Made by a program: the position numbers and the translations under genes. The notes under the pieces are model-generated. The model saw only the letters and a list, made by a program, of their open reading frames with translations, did not search any database and had not been told where the DNA came from. DNA of 64,000 nucleotides, from NCBI RefSeq assembly GCF_013112245.1, contig NZ_WVRN01000001.1:2174501-2238500 (forward strand). Direction: 5' to 3'. Every line of letters begins with the position of its first letter. Within the stretch, counting starts at the first letter, position 1. The stretch comes from Ruegeria sp. HKCCD4315 (GTDB taxonomy: Bacteria; Pseudomonadota; Alphaproteobacteria; Rhodobacterales; Rhodobacteraceae). Shown piece by piece: positions 56,624 to 64,000 of this stretch.

Positions 56624-57412
56624 TTATCCCGCGTTGTTCCAGGATGGGCTACGTTTCTCAAAAAACGCCGAAATCCCTTCCTGCGCCTCTTCGGTTTCCC
56701 ACCGTTCGACCAGCGCATGTATGGTTCGATCGATCACAGCATCGTCAATGCGCGGCCCGAGGCTCTGAACAAGCGCCTTGGCCGAAGCAACGGCCCCTGG
56801 TGCGCAGGTCAGATAGGGTCGAATTTCCGTCTCGACAGCAGCTGACAATTGATCCGCAGGTACACTTCGCGCCAACAATCCCAGATCAACGGCTTCGGCA
56901 GCATCAATCAGACGGGCCGACATAAAAACGCGTCGTGCGCGCGCTTCGCCCATACGGGCGGTGACGTATGGCCCGATTGTTGCCGGGATCAGACCCAGCC
57001 GCGTTTCGGTCAATCCCATCTTCAAGCTGTCGACCCCAATAGCGATGTCGCACACAGCCGCCATCCCGACGCCACCGCCAAAGGCGTTGCCTTGCAATAC
57101 CCCGATCAAGGGCTTGGGCATCGTATTCAGGGCTTGCAACATCTCGGCAAGCTTGCGGGCCTCGGTAAAGCGCGTCGCTTTATCCGCTGTCATCTGGTCC
57201 TGCATCCAACCCAGATCACCACCTGCACAAAAGCTTTTGCCATGCGCCGCAAGGACAACTACTCGAACATCAGCATCCTGACCCAACTGCCCTGCGGCTT
57301 GGGTCAATTCGGTGATCATCAGACCTGACAGGGCATTGTGCTTCTCTGGCCGATTCAGAGTCAGAGTGGCAACACCACGTGAATCGGTTGAAATCGCGAG
57401 TGTTTCAAACAT
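56624..57412 (-). CDS. liuC: Enoyl-CoA hydratase/isomerase family, likely methylglutaconyl-CoA hydratase
   Basis: 262 residues. VVLAAHGKSFCAGGDLGWMQDQ (oxyanion site) and LIGVLQGNAFGGGVGMAAVCDIAI (second loop) are crotonase motifs. The downstream genes (HMG-CoA lyase, methylcrotonyl-CoA carboxylase) are the neighbouring steps of leucine breakdown, so it probably hydrates 3-methylglutaconyl-CoA to HMG-CoA. The function is inferred from context; the fold is certain. One base from the lyase gene. Confidence 0.88.
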   Translation of the reverse strand: MFETLAISTDSRGVATLTLNRPEKHNALSGLMITELTQAAGQLGQDADVRVVVLAAHGKSFCAGGDLGWMQDQMTADKATRFTEARKLAEMLQALNTMPKPLIGVLQGNAFGGGVGMAAVCDIAIGVDSLKMGLTETRLGLIPATIGPYVTARMGEARARRVFMSARLIDAAEAVDLGLLARSVPADQLSAAVETEIRPYLTCAPGAVASAKALVQSLGPRIDDAVIDRTIHALVERWETEEAQEGISAFFEKRSPSWNNAG

Positions 57413-57413
57413 G

Positions 57414-58265
57414 TCAGCCTCTTAGCGCGTTTGCCATCCGTGCAGCGTCTTCAATCACAGCCAGATCCAGCCCCGTCTCGTATCCAAGTCTCTGCAAATG
57501 GGCGGCGACGGCTTCGGTTGGCACATTGCCTTCAGCCCCCGGCGCATAAGGGCAACCGCCCAACCCGCCCACGGCCGCGTCAAACACGCGGACGCCCAGC
57601 GCCAGCGCCGCATCGATATTGTCGATTGCGCGCCCATTGGTGTCGTGGAAATGCCCCGCCAGCCGCGTTACAGGAACCCTTTCACGCACCGCCAAAAGCA
57701 TGTGCGCGATCTTGTCGGGCGTCCCCTGCCCGATCGTATCACCTAACGAGACCTCGTAGCAGCCCAGAGCAAACAACCGGTCTGCCACCTCGGCCACCTT
57801 CTCGGGCGGGGTCGGACCATCGTAGGGGCAATCGGTCACGCAAGAGACGTAACCACGGACCGGCAGGTCGATGTGGCGCGCTGCTTCAAGAATCGACGTG
57901 AACCGCTCTATCGATTCCTCGATTGACGCGTTGACATTAGCTTTGGAAAAACCCTCGGAGGCCGAAGCAAACACGGCAATCTCGTCTGCCTTGGCCGCCA
58001 GCGCATCCTCATACCCACGCATATTGGGCGTTAGCGCCGCGTAGCGGATTCCATCCACACGGTTGATCCCGGCCAGAACTTGCGCCGACCCGGCCATCTG
58101 CGGCACCCATTTTGGGGACACAAAGCTTGCGACTTCAATCCGGCGGAACCCGGCCCGGCTGAGGCAGTCGATCAATGCAACCTTGTCAGCAACCGGTATC
58201 TCATTTTTTTCGTTCTGCAGCCCGTCGCGCGGCCCTACTTCATAAATCTCGACCTGATCACCCAT
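57414..58265 (-). CDS. mvaB: Hydroxymethylglutaryl-CoA lyase
   Basis: 283 residues. IYEVGPRDGLQNEKNEIPV (about residues 7-25) is the metal-binding start with Arg/Asp, FHDTNGRAIDN carries metal-binding His/Asn, and GLGGCPYAPGAEGNVPTEAV has the active Cys. It cleaves HMG-CoA to acetyl-CoA and acetoacetate, the last step of leucine breakdown. ATG 58265. Confidence 0.93.
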   Translation of the reverse strand: MGDQVEIYEVGPRDGLQNEKNEIPVADKVALIDCLSRAGFRRIEVASFVSPKWVPQMAGSAQVLAGINRVDGIRYAALTPNMRGYEDALAAKADEIAVFASASEGFSKANVNASIEESIERFTSILEAARHIDLPVRGYVSCVTDCPYDGPTPPEKVAEVADRLFALGCYEVSLGDTIGQGTPDKIAHMLLAVRERVPVTRLAGHFHDTNGRAIDNIDAALALGVRVFDAAVGGLGGCPYAPGAEGNVPTEAVAAHLQRLGYETGLDLAVIEDAARMANALRG

Positions 58266-58342
58266 GTCTGCGCTCCTCCCGGCTTATTCTCATTCCACTA
58301 CGGATCGCCCGACCGTGCCACGTGCGGCGGTGCGGGTACAGA

Positions 58343-60274
58343 TCACTCTTCCTCCAAACGCACCAGCGCTGCCCCGGCCTCGACCTGAGTACCCTCTTCG
58401 ACCAACACCTCGGCCACAACGCCGTCGCGCGCAGCCAGCAGGGAATGCTCCATCTTCATTGCCTCAAGAATGGCCAGGCGATCACCCTCTTGTACCGCTT
58501 GCCCCGCTGTCGCAAAGACCGCTTTGACCAGACCCGGCATCGGCGCCTCGATTGCATTGGTATCGCCCGTAGCACTGGTATCCCGATCCAGCGGGTCGAT
58601 CAGATCAAAGCTGCGGCCATAGTCCGAGAACACGGTCAGGGTCGACCCACTTACAGAAACGTCTGGCATCGGCGCACCGTTCAGTGTCCAGCGATCCAAG
58701 GTCCGCTCGGCCAAGACCTGATCCTCTCCCATTTGCCAAATCTGACGATCCGGTCCGTCGACTTGCACATCCAGATCCAAGGTTTCTCCCTCAGCAAAGA
58801 GTTGCACGGCGCGATGCAACGGAGCCCAAAGAGAGAACCCGGTTTCAGGCGCGACATTCACCAGCTCCAAAGCTGTCATCGCAGCAGCAACAACTGCCTC
58901 GACCGAAGGTTCTGGCTCTTGAACCAATGTCTCAAGGTCCCGCCCGATCAAACCCGTATCCACATCGCCCGAGGCAAACCCCGCATGGCGGGTCAACGCG
59001 CCCAAAAAGGCAAGGTTTGTTACAGTACCCGCCACTTTGGTTGTCTGTAAAACCCGGTGCAACGTCTCAAGTGCGACAGAGCGGGTCGGCCCGTGCAAAA
59101 CCACTTTGGCAATCATCGGGTCATACCAGGGACTGATCGTATCCCCTGCCCGCACGCCACTGTCGGCGCGGCAATTGGCTGGGAAATCCAGATGCGTCAG
59201 CGTACCCGTCGCAGGCAGGAACCCTTTCGGAACATCTTCCGCATAAAGCCGTGCCTCGAAGGCATGCCCTTGAATATACAGGTCTTCCTGCTGCTTCGGT
59301 AAGCTTTCACCCGCCGCGACGCGCAATTGCCATTCGACAAGATCAACACCCGTAATCGCTTCGGTCACAGGGTGTTCCACCTGCAAGCGTGTGTTCATCT
59401 CCATGAACCAGAACCTGTCTGGGCGTAGCCCGTCCGAGGCGTCCACGATGAACTCAACCGTGCCTGCGCCTTTGTAGCCAATAGCCTCAGCCGCACGCAC
59501 GCCCGCCTGCCCCATCGCCTCGCGCATTTCCAGCGTCATGCCCGGGGCCGGAGCCTCTTCGATCACCTTCTGATGTCGCCTCTGCAGAGAGCAATCGCGT
59601 TCAAACAAGTGCACCGCACGGGTGCCATCGCCAAAAACCTGCACCTCGATATGTCGCGGCTTGACCACGAACTTCTCGACCAGTACCGCATCATTGCCGA
59701 ACGCGGTCTTGGCCTCACCGCGAGCGCTGTCCAGCGCAGCGGCAAAATCCTCAGGCCGTTCGACAAGCCGCATGCCTTTGCCACCACCGCCTGCCACGGC
59801 CTTGATAAGAACCGGATAGCCGATGGTTTCAGCAGCACCGGCAAGATGTTCGGGGTCTTGGTTGTCCCCATGATAGCCGGGCACAACAGGGACACCCGCC
59901 TGCTCCATCAGCACCTTGGCCGCATCTTTAAGACCCATCTTGCGGATCGCATCCGCTGACGGACCAATAAATGTCAGCCCTGCGGCCTCGACCGCATCCA
60001 CGAAATCCGGGTTTTCGGACAGAAACCCATAGCCGGGATGGATCGCCTGCGCACCCGTATCCAACGCGGCCTGAATGATCACATCGCCTTTCAGATAACT
60101 CTCAGCCGGGGCCGCACCGCCGATATGCACGGCCTGATCCGCCATCTGCACATGCTTGGCCGCGGCGTCCGCGTCCGAATACACCGCAACGCAGGACACG
60201 CCCATCTTCTGAGCGGTTTCTATGACGCGGCAGGCGATCTCTCCCCGGTTGGCAATCAGGATTTTGTTGAACAT
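58343..60274 (-). CDS. mccA: Methylcrotonyl-CoA carboxylase biotin-containing alpha subunit
   Basis: 643 residues from ATG 60274 (GGAAGGGTG upstream). Biotin carboxylase part: MFNKILIANRGEIACRVIET, ATP-grasp loop AVAGGGGKGMRLVE (about 158-171) and ERDCSLQRRHQKVIEEAPAP. Biotin carrier at the C-terminus with EAMKMEHS (about residues 607-614). The carboxylase context and the beta subunit upstream favour methylcrotonyl-CoA over propionyl-CoA. Biotinylated by BirA. Confidence 0.93.
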   Translation of the reverse strand: MFNKILIANRGEIACRVIETAQKMGVSCVAVYSDADAAAKHVQMADQAVHIGGAAPAESYLKGDVIIQAALDTGAQAIHPGYGFLSENPDFVDAVEAAGLTFIGPSADAIRKMGLKDAAKVLMEQAGVPVVPGYHGDNQDPEHLAGAAETIGYPVLIKAVAGGGGKGMRLVERPEDFAAALDSARGEAKTAFGNDAVLVEKFVVKPRHIEVQVFGDGTRAVHLFERDCSLQRRHQKVIEEAPAPGMTLEMREAMGQAGVRAAEAIGYKGAGTVEFIVDASDGLRPDRFWFMEMNTRLQVEHPVTEAITGVDLVEWQLRVAAGESLPKQQEDLYIQGHAFEARLYAEDVPKGFLPATGTLTHLDFPANCRADSGVRAGDTISPWYDPMIAKVVLHGPTRSVALETLHRVLQTTKVAGTVTNLAFLGALTRHAGFASGDVDTGLIGRDLETLVQEPEPSVEAVVAAAMTALELVNVAPETGFSLWAPLHRAVQLFAEGETLDLDVQVDGPDRQIWQMGEDQVLAERTLDRWTLNGAPMPDVSVSGSTLTVFSDYGRSFDLIDPLDRDTSATGDTNAIEAPMPGLVKAVFATAGQAVQEGDRLAILEAMKMEHSLLAARDGVVAEVLVEEGTQVEAGAALVRLEEE

Positions 60275-60279
60275 CTTTT

Positions 60280-60705
60280 TCACCCTTCCAAGGCCAAGTC
60301 TTCCACCAGTCGAAACCGTTCGCACACGAGTTTCATCTCGGGATCAAACCCACCGTTTCGTTGGAAATAGCGACGATGATGGTCTTGCCATTCTTCGAGC
60401 GTTTCAGTCTCGCCTTCCGCCAAAGCGAAATCCTCGGTCACATCGCAGTACCGCTGAATTGAAACATCCACGGTTTCAATGACCAATGCCGGTGTATCGT
60501 CCCAGTTCAGCGCAATATCGCGGCGACCCCGCTTGGGCATTTCAGAGCTACCATCAGGATAGTTACTCAGCGCGTCGCAGGTCGCTGTTTTGCGGCCACT
60601 GCGAACCAATGCCAGAAGTTCAGCGCTCAGCTCTGCGTTGTCGTCAAATTTGAATGTCTGAGCGCCGGGATAGCGGGCCGTAAGGGTTTTCAAGCTCACG
60701 CTCAT
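60280..60705 (-). CDS. ASCH-domain protein inside the mcc operon
   Basis: 141 residues from ATG 60705, one base after the mccB stop and five bases before mccA. AELLALVRSGRKTATCDALS (about residues 31-50) is the ASCH signature and MPKRGRRDIALNWDDTPALVIETV the beta-barrel core. ASCH domains bind RNA or nucleotides. A role in leucine breakdown is not apparent; it shares the message by position. Confidence 0.8.
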   Translation of the reverse strand: MSVSLKTLTARYPGAQTFKFDDNAELSAELLALVRSGRKTATCDALSNYPDGSSEMPKRGRRDIALNWDDTPALVIETVDVSIQRYCDVTEDFALAEGETETLEEWQDHHRRYFQRNGGFDPEMKLVCERFRLVEDLALEG

Positions 60706-60706
60706 C

Positions 60707-62314
60707 TTACATCCTGAACACGCCGAAACGTGTCTCCTCAATAGGTGCGTTCAGCGCCGCACTCAGCGACAGGGCCAGTACGTCGCGCGACTTGCGCGGA
60801 TCGATGATGCCGTCATCCCAGAGCCGCGCCGAGGCGTAGAGCGGGTGCGATTGTTCTTCGAACATCTCCAGCGTTGGGCGTTTGAACTCGGCCTCTTCTT
60901 CGGCCGACCATGTGCCGCCTTGCCGTTCGATCCCTTCACGTTTGACTGTGGCCAAAACCCCTGCCGCCTGCTCACCGCCCATCACGGAAATGCGCGAGTT
61001 CGGCCATGTCCACAAGAACCTTGGCTGATAGGCCCGACCGGCCATGCCATAGTTCCCAGCCCCGAACGAGCCGCCCACCAGCATGGTAATCTTGGGTACC
61101 GAGGTCGTCGCCACCGCCGTTACCATCTTGGCCCCGTGCCGGGCGATGCCTTCGTTTTCGTATTTCCGTCCCACCATGAAGCCAGTGATGTTCTGCAGGA
61201 ACACGATCGGCGTCTGTCGCTGCGAACACAGCTCCACAAAATGCGCGCCCTTCTGAGCGGCCTCGGAAAACAACACACCATTGTTGGCAATTATGCCGAC
61301 CGGGCAGCCTTTGACATGGGCGAACCCGGTTACCAACGTGTCGCCAAAGCGCGGTTTGAACTCATCGAACCGAGAGCCATCAACCAGCCTCGCAATGACC
61401 TCGCGGATGTCGTAGGGCGTGCGCAGATCGGCGGGGACGACGCCAAGAATCTCTTCGGGGTCGTAAGCAGGCTCTTCAGGGGATTCAAACTGTAGACCGG
61501 ACTTCAGCCCGGCACCGCCCAACGACGCCACGGCCCGCCGTGCGAGCGCCAGCGCGTGCGCGTCATCCTCGGCCAGATAATCCGCCACGCCGGACAAGCG
61601 GGTGTGGACGTCTCCCCCACCCAGTTCCTCGGCACTGACGACCTCGCCCGTCGCGGCCTTAACCAGAGGTGGCCCAGCCAGAAAAATCGTGCCCTGCTCT
61701 TTCACGATGATCGTCACATCAGACATCGCGGGCACATAAGCCCCGCCCGCCGTACACGACCCCATCACCACCGCGATCTGAGCGATCCCCTTCGCGCTCA
61801 TCCGCGCCTGATTGTAGAAAATGCGGCCAAAGTGGTCGCGGTCAGGGAAGACCTCATCCTGATTTGGCAGGTTCGCACCGCCGCTATCGACCAGATAGAT
61901 GCAGGGCAGATGATTTTCCTCGGCAATCTCTTGCGCGCGCAGGTGTTTCTTCACCGACAGCGGGTAATACGTGCCGCCCTTTACAGTGGCGTCGTTGCAG
62001 ACCACCATGACCTCACGCCCCTGCACCTGGCCGATGCCGGCGATCACCCCAGCACAAGGTGCGGCATCGCCATACATCCCATGTGCCGCAGTCGCGCCGA
62101 TTTCCAGAAACGGAGAGCCCGCGTCCAAAAGGTTCGCGACCCTGCGCCGAGGCAGCATCTTGCCCCGTGATTCATGCCGCGCGCGAGATTTCTCGCCCCC
62201 GCCCATGCGGGCCGCTTCGGCAGCAGCTGAGATTTGGGCCAGCGCGTCGAGATGGGCCGCGCGGTTTGCTTTGAAGCCTTCAGAGGTTGTTATTGCTTTA
62301 CTCGTGAGCTTCAT
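60707..62314 (-). CDS. mccB: Methylcrotonyl-CoA carboxylase carboxyltransferase beta subunit
   Basis: 535 residues from ATG 62314 (GGAGG upstream); a longer frame to 62395 lies in the preceding small gene. [37 protein letters not shown] (about residues 190-206), [20 protein letters not shown] and [16 protein letters not shown] are carboxyltransferase hallmarks. With MccA it carboxylates 3-methylcrotonyl-CoA in leucine breakdown. Confidence 0.94.
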   Translation of the reverse strand: MKLTSKAITTSEGFKANRAAHLDALAQISAAAEAARMGGGEKSRARHESRGKMLPRRRVANLLDAGSPFLEIGATAAHGMYGDAAPCAGVIAGIGQVQGREVMVVCNDATVKGGTYYPLSVKKHLRAQEIAEENHLPCIYLVDSGGANLPNQDEVFPDRDHFGRIFYNQARMSAKGIAQIAVVMGSCTAGGAYVPAMSDVTIIVKEQGTIFLAGPPLVKAATGEVVSAEELGGGDVHTRLSGVADYLAEDDAHALALARRAVASLGGAGLKSGLQFESPEEPAYDPEEILGVVPADLRTPYDIREVIARLVDGSRFDEFKPRFGDTLVTGFAHVKGCPVGIIANNGVLFSEAAQKGAHFVELCSQRQTPIVFLQNITGFMVGRKYENEGIARHGAKMVTAVATTSVPKITMLVGGSFGAGNYGMAGRAYQPRFLWTWPNSRISVMGGEQAAGVLATVKREGIERQGGTWSAEEEAEFKRPTLEMFEEQSHPLYASARLWDDGIIDPRKSRDVLALSLSAALNAPIEETRFGVFRM

Positions 62315-62775
62315 TGGCTCTCCTCCCTCTTTTCCACCCAATCGGCCAAAGACACCGCTCCCAGGTAACGTCCGAAAGACACTAAGGCAGCACATTCCGT
62401 GTCAAAGCTTGGTGTTTCACAACGACTGGCAACGCTTGTGTTGTTCAAAAGCTCCAATCGCTTTTGATAGAAGTGTTTTTGCTGGGACAAAGCCTCCAGG
62501 TTTTCTGGAAGACCATCCACATTTGCTTTGGACCGGTCTACGAAATATGAAGCCAAGTTTTTAAAGCAAGAATGACTGTCTGTGGAAAAACGACAATAGC
62601 CTAGGATCACCGCTATACACTCTTGTGTTTTTCCAGCCTGATCCAGTTTGCCTTCTGCACTTGCAAGGCAGCGTTCTGTCCAAGCATAGGGACTACTTTG
62701 GTCTGCCAAGCTCACAGCTGGCGCTGCAATGCAGGCAACGACGAACGAAGTCGCGACGTATAAGCTCTTCATCAT
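62311..62775 (-). CDS. Small exported Cys-containing protein, unknown
   Basis: 154 residues. Signal peptide [23 protein letters not shown], then five cysteines ([34 protein letters not shown]) in a helical, AT-richer gene. It overlaps mccB by 4 bases and the acyl-CoA synthetase gene by 4, so it is fully embedded in the liu operon. No recognised family. Its base composition differs from the flanking genes, which suggests a recent insertion. Confidence 0.7.
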   Translation of the reverse strand: MMKSLYVATSFVVACIAAPAVSLADQSSPYAWTERCLASAEGKLDQAGKTQECIAVILGYCRFSTDSHSCFKNLASYFVDRSKANVDGLPENLEALSQQKHFYQKRLELLNNTSVASRCETPSFDTECAALVSFGRYLGAVSLADWVEKREESQ

Positions 62776-64000
62776 AGCACCCCTTCCCCCGCCGCACGCG
62801 CCTTCAGTTCCTTCCGGATCACCTTCCCCGTCACCGTCATCGGCAGTTCCTCCAGAAACGCCACCTCACGCGGGTAGGAGTAATGCGCCAGACGATCTTT
62901 GACCCAATCCTGCAACTCACGCTCTGCAGCCGCAGCCCCCGGTTTCAACACCACATACGCCTTGACGATCTCGGTCCGCAGCGGGTCGGGTTTGCCGACC
63001 ACACCCACGGTCGCCACCGCCGGGTGGGTCAGCAGGCAATCCTCGATCTCGGCAGGGCCGATGCGGTATCCGGCTGAGGTAATTACGTCGTCGTCGCGTC
63101 CGACAAAGCGCAGGTAGTCGCCCTCCCAAACGCCGCGATCTCCGGTGATCAACCAATCGCCTCGGAATTTCTCAGCCGTCGCCTCGGGCCTGTTCCAGTA
63201 TTCCAGCAGCATCGAAGCCGAGCCGCGCCGGATCGCCACGTCGCCTTCCTCGGTCGTTGGGTTGCCTTTCTCGTCAATCACCGCCACCTCATGCCCCGGC
63301 ACGGGTTTGCCGATGCAGCCGGGCTGCACTGGGAAATCCTCGGCGCAAGAGGACACGACCATATTACATTCTGTCTGGCCGTAGAATTCATTGATCGTCA
63401 GACCAAACGCCTTTTGACCCCAGGCCAGCATCTCGGCCCCCAAGGGCTCGCCCCCGGACGCGACCGAGCGCAGGCCGGGAATGCCCTGATCTGCCGCTTT
63501 CAGCATTCGCAAGGCCGTGGGCGGAAAAAACACGTTGCGCACCCCGCCGCGCGCAACAATATCGGCGCAGGCTTCGGGCGTGAATTTCTCAAGCCGCGCC
63601 GCGACCACGGGAATACCAAGCGCCAGGCCCGGCATCAGCACATCGAACAAACCGCCGATCCATGCCCAATCCGCCGGTGTCCAAAGGCAATCGCCCCCAC
63701 GCAAATGGTTATGACTGATCGAGACACCCGGCAGATGCCCTGTCAGCACCCGGTGCCCGTGCAATGCCCCCTTTGGGCTGCCGGTGGTGCCCGAAGTATA
63801 GATCAGCACCGCCGGGTCATTGGGGCCAGTGTCGGCGAATGGCAGGGATGGGCCCGCCTCGCCTATTTCAGATGCAATCAGAGCCTCGGCCAGATCGCCC
63901 AGCAATTCAGCGCCCTCGGCATCGGTCAGCACAATTTTGGCACCAGCATCGCCGACCCGCGACCGCAGGGCATCTTGTTTGAACAGTTTGAACAGCGGAA
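62772..64000 (-). CDS. AMP-forming acyl-CoA synthetase (5' part beyond window)
   Basis: The frame enters from the right edge without a start (PLFKLFKQDALRSRVGDAGA is readable at the edge), leaving about 409 codons. The AMP-binding P-loop is LIYTSGTTGSPKGALHGHRV, GQTECN is the adenylate motif, and the C-terminal lobe has GRDDDVITSAGYRIGPAEIE and the catalytic lysine in MTVTGKVIRKELKARA. It probably activates an acid such as acetoacetate or isovalerate for leucine or short-chain acid use; substrate is not fixed. It is the upstream gene of the liu cluster in the window. Confidence 0.9.
   Translation of the reverse strand, partial: PLFKLFKQDALRSRVGDAGAKIVLTDAEGAELLGDLAEALIASEIGEAGPSLPFADTGPNDPAVLIYTSGTTGSPKGALHGHRVLTGHLPGVSISHNHLRGGDCLWTPADWAWIGGLFDVLMPGLALGIPVVAARLEKFTPEACADIVARGGVRNVFFPPTALRMLKAADQGIPGLRSVASGGEPLGAEMLAWGQKAFGLTINEFYGQTECNMVVSSCAEDFPVQPGCIGKPVPGHEVAVIDEKGNPTTEEGDVAIRRGSASMLLEYWNRPEATAEKFRGDWLITGDRGVWEGDYLRFVGRDDDVITSAGYRIGPAEIEDCLLTHPAVATVGVVGKPDPLRTEIVKAYVVLKPGAAAAERELQDWVKDRLAHYSYPREVAFLEELPMTVTGKVIRKELKARAAGEGVL

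Noticed and set aside
63950..64000. LexA-like GAAC-N-GAAC pair at the right edge
   Set aside because: Spacing is five, not seven, and it lies inside a coding region.
1..64000. CRISPR arrays
   Set aside because: No regularly spaced 25-40 base direct repeats were seen. The AATTCCCTGT units are far too short and change orientation.

Overview
The window looks like a chromosomal segment from a marine alphaproteobacterium of the Rhodobacteraceae, Roseobacter group. The evidence is a nuo operon interrupted by family-typical small genes (DUF5333, DUF5337), the dacC-tmk-holB-tatD block, a ParB-methylase/DUF5681/terminase island, DUF3572 and DUF983 proteins, and a leucine-degradation (liu) cluster. 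No ribosomal RNA is present. The one tRNA is tRNA-Ser(TGA) at 17794-17883.

Positions 1-17.8 kb are accessory. They hold a cut-off HlyD-type membrane fusion protein, a Tat-exported beta-lactamase-fold hydrolase, a secreted L,D-transpeptidase-like protein, and a same-strand set suited to glutamine use (AGCS symporter, glutaminase, SMP-30 lactonase, PLP decarboxylase, GNAT). These are followed by the 3' stump of an epimerase gene and a 3-hydroxyisobutyrate dehydrogenase homologue. Gaps carry a degenerate interspersed repeat whose core resembles CTTTGGGCTC-N-GTCGTTCGCTGC. From 11.4 to 17.4 kb lies a compact island of two divergent operons: ParB-methylase, DUF5681 and large terminase one way; DUF3489, DUF2924 and a large serine recombinase the other. 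It has no capsid, portal or tail genes. An array of short AATTCCCTGT repeats separates the recombinase from the tRNA.

Positions 18-38 kb are mostly core. A SPOR lipoprotein leads the dacC-tmk-holB-tatD-MBL run, followed by an AEC carrier and a CbiX-like protein. Next come an MttB-family methyltransferase, an H-NOX-like protein and a diguanylate cyclase on the minus strand. The H-NOX-like protein seems to have lost its heme ligand. Then follow a HAD phosphatase, DUF3572, a PleD-like cyclase with degenerate receivers, an EF-hand/ECF sigma/membrane protein/metal-sensor operon, DUF983, NUDIX, and birA-coaX-rnj.

Positions 38-56.5 kb are the complete 14-subunit complex I operon on the minus strand (nuoA to nuoN), with about nine extra genes tucked between subunits, many overlapping by 1-8 bases. 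NuoL carries a His/Asp-rich insertion and NuoE a helix-hairpin-helix extension. A terminator-like hairpin closes the operon before birA. Positions 56.6-64 kb are the liu cluster: enoyl-CoA hydratase, HMG-CoA lyase, both methylcrotonyl-CoA carboxylase subunits and an AMP-forming acyl-CoA synthetase cut by the right edge. An ASCH protein and a small Cys-containing exported protein are interleaved.
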